From: Tolypothrix sp. NIES-4075 | GTDB taxonomy: Bacteria > Cyanobacteriota > Cyanobacteriia > Cyanobacteriales > Nostocaceae | NCBI RefSeq assembly: GCF_002218085.1 | Contig: NZ_BDUC01000003.1 | Location: 97,666 to 161,665 of the forward strand | Direction of reading: 5' to 3' | DNA: 64,000 nucleotides | Shown: piece after piece, positions 28,761 to 37,449 of the stretch | Layout of the letters: each line of letters opens with the position of its first letter | Numbering within the stretch: position 1 is the first letter of the stretch | Translations under genes and position numbers: made by a program | The notes under the pieces: model-generated | Told to the model about the DNA's origin: nothing | What the model saw: the letters and a program-made list of their open reading frames with translations, nothing else | Database searches by the model: none

Positions 28761-29456
28761 TTAAGCTAAATATTGCATCCAAGCTTTTAATGGTTCTGGA
28801 GAGCCATACCAAATTCCTCGACTTCTGGGGGAATGGTTGACACCTGAAATCACAATATTTTCGGCTCCTTCTAGATGGGCCGCTTCAATCGGCGTGATAC
28901 CATCACCCCAAGTATTACCTTTGCCGCAAGTTAATTGGTAGCTACTGTAAGCTAACCAGCTACCTCTTCGTCTTACCCCAAAAATAGTTTTTCCGGCTAC
29001 ACAAACATAACGAACGTTTTTGTAAAATGCTCCTGGGTAGTTATTTTTGACAAAATCCAGATTCCAGCGCGTCCAACGTTCTTGGCTAATATGAGGTGTG
29101 CCTAAGGTAATAAGAGTATTAATTAAAGGGTGAGCGCAATAAATAGACGGTTGCACCTCACCACGTCCTAAATAAGGCTTTTCTCCCAAGTAAATCCGGG
29201 ATATCCAACCTCCGGCTGAATGACCAATTAAGTTAATTTGAGAAGCGTTACATTGCTGCAATATCTGCTTTACGGTGCGATCGAGTTGCTGCAAAATAGG
29301 CGTTACAGGTCTGCCGCCGAGAGTCGGTATCCAGTCGCGCCGTCGCAGTGGTACTGTGAGGGTGGGAAAACCTGACTGTTGCAAAGATTGTTCGAGTTGA
29401 CGGTAAGCGATCGCACTTTCTAAATATCCTGGCAAAATAACTGTCGGTAATGGCAT
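28761..29456 (-). CDS. Alpha/beta hydrolase, lipase-like
   Basis: 231 residues. The nucleophile elbow is GHSAGGW (Ser in INLIGHSAGGWISRIYLG, around residue 85). The start PTVILPGYLESAIAYRQLEQSLQQSGF resembles lipase and esterase oxyanion-region sequences. An acid (WGDGITPIEAA) and a catalytic His (VISGVNHSPRS) are placed correctly near the end. No signal peptide, so likely cytosolic. The family in cyanobacteria is annotated only as lipase/esterase; the substrate is unknown. Confidence 0.87.
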   Translation of the reverse strand: MPLPTVILPGYLESAIAYRQLEQSLQQSGFPTLTVPLRRRDWIPTLGGRPVTPILQQLDRTVKQILQQCNASQINLIGHSAGGWISRIYLGEKPYLGRGEVQPSIYCAHPLINTLITLGTPHISQERWTRWNLDFVKNNYPGAFYKNVRYVCVAGKTIFGVRRRGSWLAYSSYQLTCGKGNTWGDGITPIEAAHLEGAENIVISGVNHSPRSRGIWYGSPEPLKAWMQYLA

Positions 29457-30105
29457 TTGATAATTAGGATAAAAGTAAGGATTTTTTCACGAAAACCCAA
29501 ATATCTTACTGATACGTAAGTGATTGAGTAAATTAATACTATTTGCCGAAATTATTTACCATCGAAGAATTGCCCTGACTGCAAACCTTGTCAGTAATAA
29601 AGAAGTGCTATTTCTTCATGCAGGGTAAATTAGTAATCACTTAGTGTGATTGTCAAATAGTAGCTATCTGAAAAAACTGTTTAAGAGTTTGAATAAAAGT
29701 AAGGAAGAGTGTATAATGCTTAAGAGTTATTATTGCAGCTACGTTGTAGACTGAAATATAGTTGAGTAATGAAAAAGCGAATTGACTAGTACTAATTGTA
29801 TATATTAGCCGAAAGCGATCGCCAAAACTCAGAGTCACACTATTTTTTAGGTTGAATTGTCGCTGGTGAGCAAAAATCAATAATAAAAATTAATAAATTT
29901 CCACAGAAGAGTCAAAAAACGCAACTTTCAGCATATTTTCGCGTCGATGCTAAAGATAACTAAAAGCGCAAAAAATGGAAATATTTCTGTTTTTAGTTTT
30001 TGCTCTGTGAAAGTTATTATTTGTAGTCGAACGCATCTGTATGCAGTATCTGTAAAGAGAAAATTACTTTTTTAACGCAACTGAGCCGAGTGAACGAGAA
30101 CAGCT
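29457..30105. other. Long A/T-rich intergenic region between divergent genes
   Basis: About 650 bp between the divergent hydrolase and TonB-like genes. A/T-rich, no coding frame with family features, and no strong hairpin seen. It must contain both promoters. Confidence 0.5.
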
Positions 30106-31842
30106 ATGTCTTACGTCTCCCTGCTGAAAAACATACCAGATATCTTAAGCCAGCCTGCTGGAATTGCAGCAATAGCCTCTGTAGGCATTCATGGTGCGAT
30201 CGCCTTTATTTTGCCCTTGATGCCTGTAGACTCTAGCAAATCTACCACACAAGTCTCATCAAACAAACCCGTCGGACTCGTTCAATTAAGCCAAGCCGAT
30301 CAAAACCGTCTGCCACAAATTCCTGGCACATCTCAGGTTGCGCTAAAGCCGCAAGTTCCCTTACCGAACTTTGCCACCCAGCCAACTAAATTAGCAGCTT
30401 TGCCACCAGCTTTGTCTAGCTCTAGCCAGGTAATATTGCCCCCCATCCCGAAAACAGTTAATAATTATTCCATCGCCTCTGTACCTAAAGGTCAGTCGTT
30501 GCGGATAATTCCTCAGACAAAGGCAAATTTTCAAATCGACACCTCTGGCTTTAATGCAAGCAAAAGAACCGCGCAATCATTTCCGCGTTTTGACAACAAT
30601 GACGTAAAAATTGCCAGTTCTTCAAAAGCGCTGTCAGTAGATAGGTTGCCAGAATTACAAGCGGATAAGAAAATCCCTGAGGAAATACCTAACACCCCAA
30701 GAGTGGAAAGTTCTTCTGAAGTGCCTCCTACACTGCCTTCTACACCGATATTAGAAGGAAGACCGATAGAAACAAGCAGCACTCCACAAACGATGCCGGT
30801 GGGAAATGATGTACCGAACACTGCTACTCCAAATCAAGATTTAATAACTCCTGTGGGAGAAACTCCAAAAGCTGGAGATAATTTCACTTTAGCAGCGGCA
30901 AACCTACCGCAATGGCAGCAGTCAAGCGTAAGCTTACCTGAATTGCCATTAACTACTCAGAAAGCCTATACCGAATCAGCAGCTACACAAGAGTTAACTA
31001 ACAAAACTACTACCCTTGCAGAACAGTTTGTTAAAGTCAAACAGCAATACCCCAACATAGAAACGAAACAACCCATTTCCTTAGCGATTGATAAAGCAGG
31101 GCTGGATCGTCGAGTTGAGGTAGGTTTGGTAGTTAATCCAGATGGCAAAAAAGTTGAATCTGTAGAATTTTTGGATAACTCAGTTTCATCTGAAAGCAAA
31201 ACAGCTATTAGAGAATATTTGCGCGACTATTTCCAAAAGAATCCGGCTCAGGCTAATGGCAAGCCCAAGTATTACACATTTAGTGTGTCGCCTAATTTGT
31301 CGCCCAAAAATGACAGCGGTAATAGTTCTCAAACTACTCCACTTTTGCCCGCATCTCCAATAAATCAAACGTCATCAAAAGCACCCCAAGCAACTGAAAA
31401 ACCACTTTTGGGATTAAGAATCACCAGCAAACAGCCTTTGACGAATATACCCCAAACACCCGAAAAACCATTACCAGAATTGCAAGTCGGGGGTAAACAG
31501 CCTTTGCTGCTACCGCAATTTAATAAACCACAATCATCAGCACAAGTCAGAAAAAATCAGACTTTGCCTGTATTAGAACCGAATCAACAACAATTGTCAC
31601 AGGTGCAAAGCAGTATACAGCCTTCACCCACAGCCCAAGTCAATAAACAACAATTATTAGGAGCGCGAATCAGGAATAGTCAACCTTTGCCCACCAGCAC
31701 ACCTGAAGCAACTGCGAAACCATCATTTGCTCCCCAAATCAGCAGCAATGAGACTTCGGCGACTGCTAAACCGAGTCAAAAACTTTTACAGCAGTTGCGC
31801 GAATTGAGGGAAAAAAGAGAAAGCAGCAATCAAGAGAAATAA
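30106..31842 (+). CDS. TonB-like, proline/serine/glutamine-rich membrane-anchored protein
   Basis: 578 residues. One N-terminal transmembrane helix (PAGIAAIASVGIHGAIAFILPLMPV) precedes a long Pro/Ser/Gln/Thr-rich periplasmic region. A folded unit lies around residues 305-395 (AEQFVKVKQQYPNIETKQPISLAIDKAGLDRRVEVGLVVNPDGKKVESVEFLDNSVSSESKTAIREYLRDYF), resembling a TonB C-terminal-like domain displaced from the end. Residues 430-560 carry degenerate repeats (KPLLGLRITSKQPL, KPLPELQVGGKQPL, NKQQLLGARIRNSQPL). By layout it could span the periplasm and link to outer-membrane receptors; no exbBD genes are nearby, so this is tentative. Confidence 0.6.
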   Translation: MSYVSLLKNIPDILSQPAGIAAIASVGIHGAIAFILPLMPVDSSKSTTQVSSNKPVGLVQLSQADQNRLPQIPGTSQVALKPQVPLPNFATQPTKLAALPPALSSSSQVILPPIPKTVNNYSIASVPKGQSLRIIPQTKANFQIDTSGFNASKRTAQSFPRFDNNDVKIASSSKALSVDRLPELQADKKIPEEIPNTPRVESSSEVPPTLPSTPILEGRPIETSSTPQTMPVGNDVPNTATPNQDLITPVGETPKAGDNFTLAAANLPQWQQSSVSLPELPLTTQKAYTESAATQELTNKTTTLAEQFVKVKQQYPNIETKQPISLAIDKAGLDRRVEVGLVVNPDGKKVESVEFLDNSVSSESKTAIREYLRDYFQKNPAQANGKPKYYTFSVSPNLSPKNDSGNSSQTTPLLPASPINQTSSKAPQATEKPLLGLRITSKQPLTNIPQTPEKPLPELQVGGKQPLLLPQFNKPQSSAQVRKNQTLPVLEPNQQQLSQVQSSIQPSPTAQVNKQQLLGARIRNSQPLPTSTPEATAKPSFAPQISSNETSATAKPSQKLLQQLRELREKRESSNQEK

Positions 31843-31865
31843 AAGGGCAGCAGGAGTTAGGAGTT

Positions 31866-31895
31866 GTACAGACGCGATGTTCCTCGCGTCTGTAC
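31866..31895. repeat. Palindrome GTACAGACGCGA
   Basis: GTACAGACGCGA and TCGCGTCTGTAC, exact 12-bp arms with a 6-nt loop, 24 bp after the TonB-like gene. It may end that transcript; it belongs to the window's family of GACGCGA/AGAGACG hairpins. Confidence 0.75.
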
Positions 31896-32045
31896 GGGAG
31901 GCGCAAAGTTAGAAGTCAAGAAAACTTTCATTTATTCTGGCTTCTAGCTTATGACTCCTAAGTACTTATTTATAAAATTTGGTGATTTGAGATTACGGAT
32001 TGGGGATTAGGAATAACCTTTGCACCCCAGTCCTTATTGTGTAAT

Positions 32046-32414
32046 CTACCAGCCAAGTTCTGCTTGTTGGGAAACGTAAGTGGCTACTTCCATAATCTCT
32101 TGAGGAGTTAACTTATCCTTAAAAGCAGGCATGGCATTTTTACCATTTTGAACTTGGTGAGTAATTGCGGCAATAGAGTCAAAATCATAATTTTCCAGGT
32201 ACTTTGACAAAGCTTCGTTTTTCAAAGTTTTCTGCTCGATGAGAATGTTACCACCACCGATGTGACAAGAGGCGCAGTTAGCATTGAAGATTTTGGCACC
32301 GTTGGATGTATCAACAGCTAGTGCTGGATAAATGAATGTCAATTCGAGAGCGATCGCTAATAGTAAAAATAAAAATATTCTCAAGTAATTCTCCTTGGAA
32401 ACTGTTTTTTGCAT
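32046..32414 (-). CDS. petJ: Cytochrome c6
   Basis: 122 residues. Signal peptide to about residue 33 (IFLFLLLAIALELTFIYPALA-VDTSN). Heme-binding CASCH at residues 48-52, and the axial Met in NAMPAFKDKL. The mature protein of about 88 residues matches c6, the soluble lumenal carrier from cytochrome b6f to photosystem I or oxidase. It lies downstream of petE, its copper protein counterpart; many cyanobacteria use c6 when copper is low. Confidence 0.93.
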   Translation of the reverse strand: MQKTVSKENYLRIFLFLLLAIALELTFIYPALAVDTSNGAKIFNANCASCHIGGGNILIEQKTLKNEALSKYLENYDFDSIAAITHQVQNGKNAMPAFKDKLTPQEIMEVATYVSQQAELGW

Positions 32415-32878
32415 ACCCTACAGGCTAGAAGCCTGTACGCCAGGTGCTACAACGTTCGTGACCTCACACCAGTCGCCTCAAGTCGGGAAACCATGCACGG
32501 CAGTCGCTCATGGGGGTAACGAACATGACCGCGCTGCCTCACCACGGCGCTGGCTCCGCAACGCACTGGCGAGGCTTGACGAACAAAGCCCGCAAAGGCG
32601 GGCTAGAATATCATAGCTTGCAAAGGCGAGCTTAGTTTGTATAACGACACCCTAGAAGGGTGTTGACTTAACAATATCCTTTCATACTATATATAAAATT
32701 GACGGTTCCGAAGCTTATCCCCGATTAGCGCTACGTAGCGTTTAGCATCTGCTGATGAGGATAGGACTCGGAACCGTTTGATATGCATCGCCTTAGCCTG
32801 ACAAAATGTAGCCTAACGATACTAATGAGAACTTTGCCCAGGAGCAAGAAAAATCATCTTGCGCCTACAGCATTATTC
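32415..32878. other. Repeat-rich spacer between petJ and petE
   Basis: It contains several small palindromes, including TACAGGCT/AGCCTGTA near 32409-32429 and GCCCGC/GCGGGC near 32587-32602, plus sequence of the kind repeated elsewhere in the window (CAGTCGCTCATGGGGG). No gene. Confidence 0.6.
32702..32777 (-). terminator. Long hairpin downstream of petE
   Basis: ACGGTTCCGA (32702-32711) pairs with TCGGAACCGT (32768-32777), TATCC with GGATA inside, and a 12-bp palindrome CGCTACGTAGCG lies near the tip. It sits 100 bp past petE and may end its transcript or be a mobile palindrome. Confidence 0.6.
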
Positions 32879-33298
32879 TTAGCCTTCAACAGTGAGTTTA
32901 CCAACCATGCCTGCGCCACGGTGAGGTTCGCAGTAAAATGTGTAATCACCAGCAGGAGCGTCTGCGGGGATGGTGGTTGTTAGCTTTTGACCAGGACTCA
33001 TCAGCAGTTTCTTGTGAGATAGTCCTTTGGCTAGATCGGCGCTTTTAGCGGGGTTTTTAGCAGGATCAAAGACAACATTATGGGGAGGCATCTTGTTGTT
33101 CACCCATTCAATTGTGTCACCTGGTTTAACACTCAACTTTTTGGGTTCAAACGCCAGCATTCCTTTATCACTGCCTAGTTTAACTGTGTAGGTTTCAGCC
33201 ACAGCGCTGGGAGCGAAAACAGCAAAGCTGCTCACTACTAAACAGATTGTTAAAACAGCTAAACCCAAACGCCGCAAACTAGCTGCAATCAATTTCAT
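32879..33298 (-). CDS. petE: Plastocyanin
   Basis: 139 residues. Signal peptide LAVLTICLVVSSFAVFAPSAVA-ETYT, mature about 105 residues. Type I copper ligands are visible: His in PPHNVVFD, and Cys, His and Met in YTFYCEPHRGAGMVGKLTV. It carries electrons from cytochrome b6f to photosystem I in the thylakoid lumen. It is encoded next to petJ and the cytochrome c550 genes. Confidence 0.97.
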   Translation of the reverse strand: MKLIAASLRRLGLAVLTICLVVSSFAVFAPSAVAETYTVKLGSDKGMLAFEPKKLSVKPGDTIEWVNNKMPPHNVVFDPAKNPAKSADLAKGLSHKKLLMSPGQKLTTTIPADAPAGDYTFYCEPHRGAGMVGKLTVEG

Positions 33299-33455
33299 GA
33301 CTCTCTCCTAAACATTCACTTTTATCTTGCCTTTCTCATTTTAGATATAAATGAACGCTAAATATGACAATCTGTCATAGATGAAATTTTTTTTTTCAAT
33401 TTTGAGCAATAGTACTGGTGTAAAAGCCGAATGATGCCCCCAAATCTAGATAGGT

Positions 33456-33956
33456 TTAGTTGCTAAAAACTTCTGTACCCCAACCTGGGGCTTTTTTTGC
33501 GGCTGTTAAAACGAAAGCAGCTAAACTTTCTACCTGCTGTTGTGATAGAACGCTAGGAGCTACCTGACGACACCAATAAGTTTCTTCACTACCGTCGTAG
33601 GTCATCGGTTGTCGCATAAAGGCAACCAGACCGTTAATATTATCTCGCGGTGGAGTAGCTTGTTTAAGTTTTGTCAGAGACAGAGACACTTCCGGGTCTG
33701 GTAAAGTTGCACCACCTACGTGGCAATTTATACAATTACTTGCAAACAGTTGTTTACCATTTGATAGTTGTTGTGGTGAAAACTCTTTTGTATTGCCTTG
33801 TCCATCTAAGTCAACGGTAATTTGCTCAGTGATATGCAAATAACGGGCTATGTAAGGGTCAATATTAGCAGCTTGGGCGGGTAAACTACGGCTGAAAATT
33901 ACCAGTATAATTACCACAAACAGTGGTATGTAGCGAACTAATAATCGAGAAAGCAT
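33456..33956 (-). CDS. psbV2: Cytochrome c-550-like protein PsbV2
   Basis: 166 residues from the ATG at 33956 (MLSRLLVRYIPLFVVIILVIFSRSLPAQAANIDPYIARYLHITEQITVDLDGQGNTKEF); the longer reading upstream lacks family character. Signal peptide cleavage near AQA-AN. Heme site CINCH. The region LSLTKLKQATPPRDNINGLVAFMRQPMTYDGSEE aligns with PsbV. The distal ligand region differs from PsbV (ETYWCRQVAPS in place of EISEIHPS), a known feature separating PsbV2 from PsbV. The function of PsbV2 is not settled. Confidence 0.85.
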   Translation of the reverse strand: MLSRLLVRYIPLFVVIILVIFSRSLPAQAANIDPYIARYLHITEQITVDLDGQGNTKEFSPQQLSNGKQLFASNCINCHVGGATLPDPEVSLSLTKLKQATPPRDNINGLVAFMRQPMTYDGSEETYWCRQVAPSVLSQQQVESLAAFVLTAAKKAPGWGTEVFSN

Positions 33957-34175
33957 TCTTCTGCCTAAGACTGTAGTGTTAGCGTTCTCATTACTAAGTC
34001 TAGGGATTAGGGATGAGGAATTGATAATAAATATGAAGCCAAATAAATTTCCGCCTTCATCCTTTAATATTCCCCAGTCCCTCAACCCTAGACTTAACAA
34101 CTTATTGTTAAAGCGATCGCGGTTTTTTCAGACATCGATCGCCCAAAACCGATAACTTAGCATCCAGTGAAGAGT

Positions 34176-34667
34176 TTAGTAATAGATTTTACCGCCACCC
34201 CACTGCTTGCCAACAACTTTCGGTTGCAGGAGAATGTGACCGGCGACCGCCTTTAAATCGTCGTCAGTCAAATTTCTCATTTCTGTGAAAATATCTGCAC
34301 TCTTGATGCTGGGATGTATTTCGGAAATCTCCTCTTCACCGTCGTAAGTGGTGGGATTTTTCATGTAGTCTACCAGACCTTCAATGTTATTACGGTTTGG
34401 TGTTGCTAATGCTAAATCTTCCGGTGCAAGTCCTACGTTTTGGTTAGTTTTGGTAACACCACCTGCGTGGCATTGGGCACAAGCGTAGTTAAATAAAGCT
34501 TTGCCTTCTTTAACTTCTTTCAAGCTGAGGACAGTGGTGTCACCCTTATCATTTAATGGTACCGTCCGCGTTTCTGCGGTTAGTTCCAGCGCTGTTGCGC
34601 TAGCGACAACAAACTGAAACGTCAGTAAAACAGTAGCCAAAATAATGCCAATTAATCTTTTTAACAT
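34176..34667 (-). CDS. psbV: Photosystem II cytochrome c550
   Basis: 163 residues. Signal peptide LIGIILATVLLTFQFVVASATA-LELTAETR. Heme site CAQCH at residues 63-67, with the second axial His in EISEIHPSIKSADIF. PsbV is an extrinsic lumenal subunit that stabilises the manganese cluster of photosystem II. The order psbV, psbV2, petE, petJ on one strand is a compact lumenal electron-transfer cluster. Confidence 0.96.
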   Translation of the reverse strand: MLKRLIGIILATVLLTFQFVVASATALELTAETRTVPLNDKGDTTVLSLKEVKEGKALFNYACAQCHAGGVTKTNQNVGLAPEDLALATPNRNNIEGLVDYMKNPTTYDGEEEISEIHPSIKSADIFTEMRNLTDDDLKAVAGHILLQPKVVGKQWGGGKIYY

Positions 34668-35075
34668 GTTTCCCCTTAAATGTTTTGACGCTCAACACAG
34701 CACTTGATAGCGATACTCAATCTCAAAAATGCTAATTGCCAGTCTTCGGTGTCTTCGATTAGCTACTGCTGTGCTTGTCGCATAAACACAGCACCTTTTC
34801 CATCTTGGACGCTGTAATCTGCTGTTATCTATGCGAGTAATAGGTTTACAAAACCCATAATGCTTGTTAACTAACAGATAAAGATTGAGTTGCTGTTATA
34901 CCAATATCACGTTCGGAGTGCAATTTGTCGCCGAAAATACTGGGTGGGGATCGAGAGTGGGGGAGTAGGGAGGAGGGGAATGGGGAGACAAGGGGAGACA
35001 AGGGGACTAATAACTCCTAACTCCTGTACAGATGCCAGGAACCAAAGCGTCTCTACAACTCCTAACTTTTAACTT
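34668..35075. other. Intergenic region upstream of psbV
   Basis: About 410 bp containing the psbV promoter region and, near 34950-35070, G-rich and CTCCTAACT-type repeats shared with other intergenic regions. No gene seen. Confidence 0.5.
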
Positions 35076-35912
35076 TTAACCCTTCCCCCCTGTAAAGGTG
35101 ACGCTTTGAATGAAATACCTGTTAAAAAAGGCATAAATACTTAAGGCTGGCAGGGTGAACACCATAGAGGCTGCCATAATGTAGTTCCAATAGCTGATAT
35201 ATTGCCCTTTAAAGGTGTTCAGTCCTAAGGGTAGGGTAAACATTTCCGGGTCAAACAAAATCACTACAGGCAACAAGAAATTATTCCAACTACCCATGAA
35301 GACAAAAACTGCTTGTGCTGCTAGTGCCGGTTTTGCTAAAGGCAGAACTATATAACGGAAAATTCCAAACGGTGTTAAACCATCTAGTTGCGCTGCTTCT
35401 TCTAATTCTCTGGGAAAATTAATGAAAAACTGCCGCATCATAAAGATGAAAGTGGCATTGACTATGCTGGGGACAATCATGCCTTGGTAAGAATTTAGCC
35501 AACCGATCGCCTTTAATATCAAAAATGTCGGAATCAGTGTGACTTGTGCCGGCACTGCTAGCACTGCCAAAATCAAAATAAACCAGAAGCGCTTTCCCTT
35601 AAAGCGTAACCGCGCTAAAGCATAACCTGCCATCGAGTTAAACAGCAAGTTTAAAATGGTGACGCACGCGGCAATAAACACGCTATTAAATAGCCAGCGG
35701 AAAAATAACGGTTCTTGTAAGAAGATTTGTTTGTAGTTGTCAAGAGTGAAATTGTGTGGTAGGAAATTAGATTCACCGCTGACGATTTCTGATAGGGGCT
35801 TGAATGAAGCAGAAAGCGCCCAAAGAAAAGGAATCAGGGTGATGACAGCATATAGCGTCAGCACAAGGTATAGCAGTCCTTTTAACCAAGGAGTGCGAGA
35901 AATACTAGTCAA
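35076..35912 (-). CDS. Carbohydrate ABC transporter permease (MalG type)
   Basis: 278 residues with six membrane helices. The EAA loop that contacts the ATPase is EEAAQLDGLTPFGIFRYIVLPLAKPALAAQAV (residues about 180-212), and the start GLLYLVLTLYAVITLIPFLWALSASFKPLSEI is typical of CUT1 permeases. It overlaps the upstream permease gene by 4 bp. No ATPase gene lies nearby, so a shared MsmK-like ATPase encoded elsewhere is likely. Confidence 0.92.
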   Translation of the reverse strand: MTSISRTPWLKGLLYLVLTLYAVITLIPFLWALSASFKPLSEIVSGESNFLPHNFTLDNYKQIFLQEPLFFRWLFNSVFIAACVTILNLLFNSMAGYALARLRFKGKRFWFILILAVLAVPAQVTLIPTFLILKAIGWLNSYQGMIVPSIVNATFIFMMRQFFINFPRELEEAAQLDGLTPFGIFRYIVLPLAKPALAAQAVFVFMGSWNNFLLPVVILFDPEMFTLPLGLNTFKGQYISYWNYIMAASMVFTLPALSIYAFFNRYFIQSVTFTGGKG

Positions 35913-36817
35913 ATTTTTTCACCTCCAAAGAAGCGGCGTTGAATTAAAGTAGTGGTGATGATGACAGCTGCTAACAAAAAGGTGATCGCTGCTGCATATC
36001 CCATCTGCAAGTTGCGAAAAACAGCTTGGTATATCAATAAAACTATCGTCAGAGTGGCGTTATTTGGTCCACCATTGCCATTAGAGAAGATATAAGATTG
36101 GTCAAACAGTTGAAATGTGCCAATTACCCCTACAGCCATCACAAAAAAGGTTACAGGCTTAAGCAAGGGAACAGTAATCCGGATAAACTTCTGCCATTCA
36201 TTTGCTCCATCTAACTCTGCGGCTTCGTAAAGAGTTTGCGGTATATCTTGCAACGCTGCCAGGTAGATTACCATGTAAAACGGCGCGGTTGACCAAATAT
36301 TCATCAACATAATACCTTTGAGCGCTACTGCTGGATCGCCCAACCAGTTATAAGTTGGCAGTCCCACAAAAGCGAGAAAATCATTCAGTAGCCCATCGGT
36401 GTTATAAATCCACATAAAAATCAGCGTCAAAACTGCTGAAGAGGTGACTGTCGGCAAAAAATAAAGAATTCGCCACCAGTTTTTGCCGCGAATGCCAGAA
36501 TTAAGTGTTACTGCCAAAATTAAAGCGAGGATTGTTTGAGTTGGCACTACAATAACTACGTATTGCACTGTGTTCCCAAGAGCAATCCACACCCTTTCAT
36601 CTTCAACGAGTCGCGTGAAGTTGCGAAAACCGATGAATTGATACTTTATCCCCCCTAACAGTTGGACTTTTTGTAGAGAAAGAAACACAGCGTAGAGGAT
36701 GGGTAAGACAACAAAAGTCCCCATCACCAAAATCGTTGGCGTGATAAAGAGGTATCCAGCCAAGTTTTCTGTAATGTTTAACCTGGGTTGCCTTTGTCGT
36801 CTTTCGATTTCCAACAC
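35909..36817 (-). CDS. Sugar ABC transporter permease (MalF type)
   Basis: 302 residues with six membrane helices. The EAA loop reads LYEAAELDGANEWQKFIRITVPLLKPVTFFV. The partner of the MalG-type gene (4-bp overlap). A substrate-binding lipoprotein gene in the same direction is found 4 kb upstream (40825-42129), separated by a minisatellite and three other genes; together they would form a CUT1 importer for an unknown sugar. Confidence 0.92.
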   Translation of the reverse strand: MLEIERRQRQPRLNITENLAGYLFITPTILVMGTFVVLPILYAVFLSLQKVQLLGGIKYQFIGFRNFTRLVEDERVWIALGNTVQYVVIVVPTQTILALILAVTLNSGIRGKNWWRILYFLPTVTSSAVLTLIFMWIYNTDGLLNDFLAFVGLPTYNWLGDPAVALKGIMLMNIWSTAPFYMVIYLAALQDIPQTLYEAAELDGANEWQKFIRITVPLLKPVTFFVMAVGVIGTFQLFDQSYIFSNGNGGPNNATLTIVLLIYQAVFRNLQMGYAAAITFLLAAVIITTTLIQRRFFGGEKI

Positions 36818-37449
36818 AAATCTAACCTCCGCCTAATCTTGCATCAAAGAAGATTATTTATCGTACTCCTGCGCGGACGTAGTACGCACGAAGAGTGCGT
36901 TAATATAAGCCCTGAAGCCCTTACTGCTTGGGGTAAACAAATCTTTTTTATGCTTTTGAGCTTCAGAACTCGAAACTTGATGCTTGGAACACGAAACTTG
37001 ATGCTCGGAACACGAAACTTGATGCTCGGAACTCGAAACTTGATGCTCGGAACTCGAAACTTGATGCTCGGAACACGAAACTTGATGCTCGGAACTCGAA
37101 ACTTGATGCTCAGAACTCGAAACTTGATGCTCGGAACACGAAACTTGATGCTCAGAACTCGAAACTTCATGCTCGGAACTCGAAACTTCATGCTCGGAAC
37201 TCGAAACTTCGTGCTTTTGGGTGGAAACGTCAAGTTTAAAAAACAAATCTTCTTACTGCGAATTAAATTTCTCGTGTTGGCATTGTTTTAAATCAAATCC
37301 AAACTGCTTATATATCAACTTAGTTTTTCAAGTAAAAGGCAGACTTGACAAAAATAACAGCCAAATAAATATCAATTTCATCAAAGGAATATTCATTGCG
37401 ATCGCAAGGGCAAATTTCGTAAGCTTTTGGCAAAATATAGCTGCTCAAC
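36818..37449. other. Intergenic region carrying a minisatellite
   Basis: No gene is supported. Long frames in three registers here are produced by the 21-bp repeat, whose length is a multiple of three. A palindromic GTAGTACGCACGAAGAGTGCGT segment of the dispersed GTAGTAAGC type lies near 36880-36900. Confidence 0.7.
36965..37215. repeat. Minisatellite: 12 copies of a 21-bp unit
   Basis: Unit GGAACTCGAAACTTGATGCTC, 12 tandem copies with a few variants (ACTCG/ACACG, TGGAA/CGGAA/CAGAA, TTGATG/TTCATG). The last three copies share TTCATG or TTCGTG, so the array has a clear order of divergence. It lies between permease and PEP-CTERM genes. Confidence 0.95.

Noticed and set aside
32745..32775. CTGATGAG near 32752 as a second hammerhead
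   Set aside because: No GAAA after a stem II and no NUH triplet in register. The sequence belongs to a long perfect hairpin downstream of petE.
36965..37215. CRISPR array
   Set aside because: The 21-bp units are contiguous with no unique spacers and no cas genes nearby.
36788..37291. Repetitive proteins of 129-167 aa in three frames (GTRNLML, VPSIKFR, SSEHQVS repeats)
   Set aside because: They are all products of the same 21-bp minisatellite, lie on both strands and lack ribosome-binding sites or domain features.
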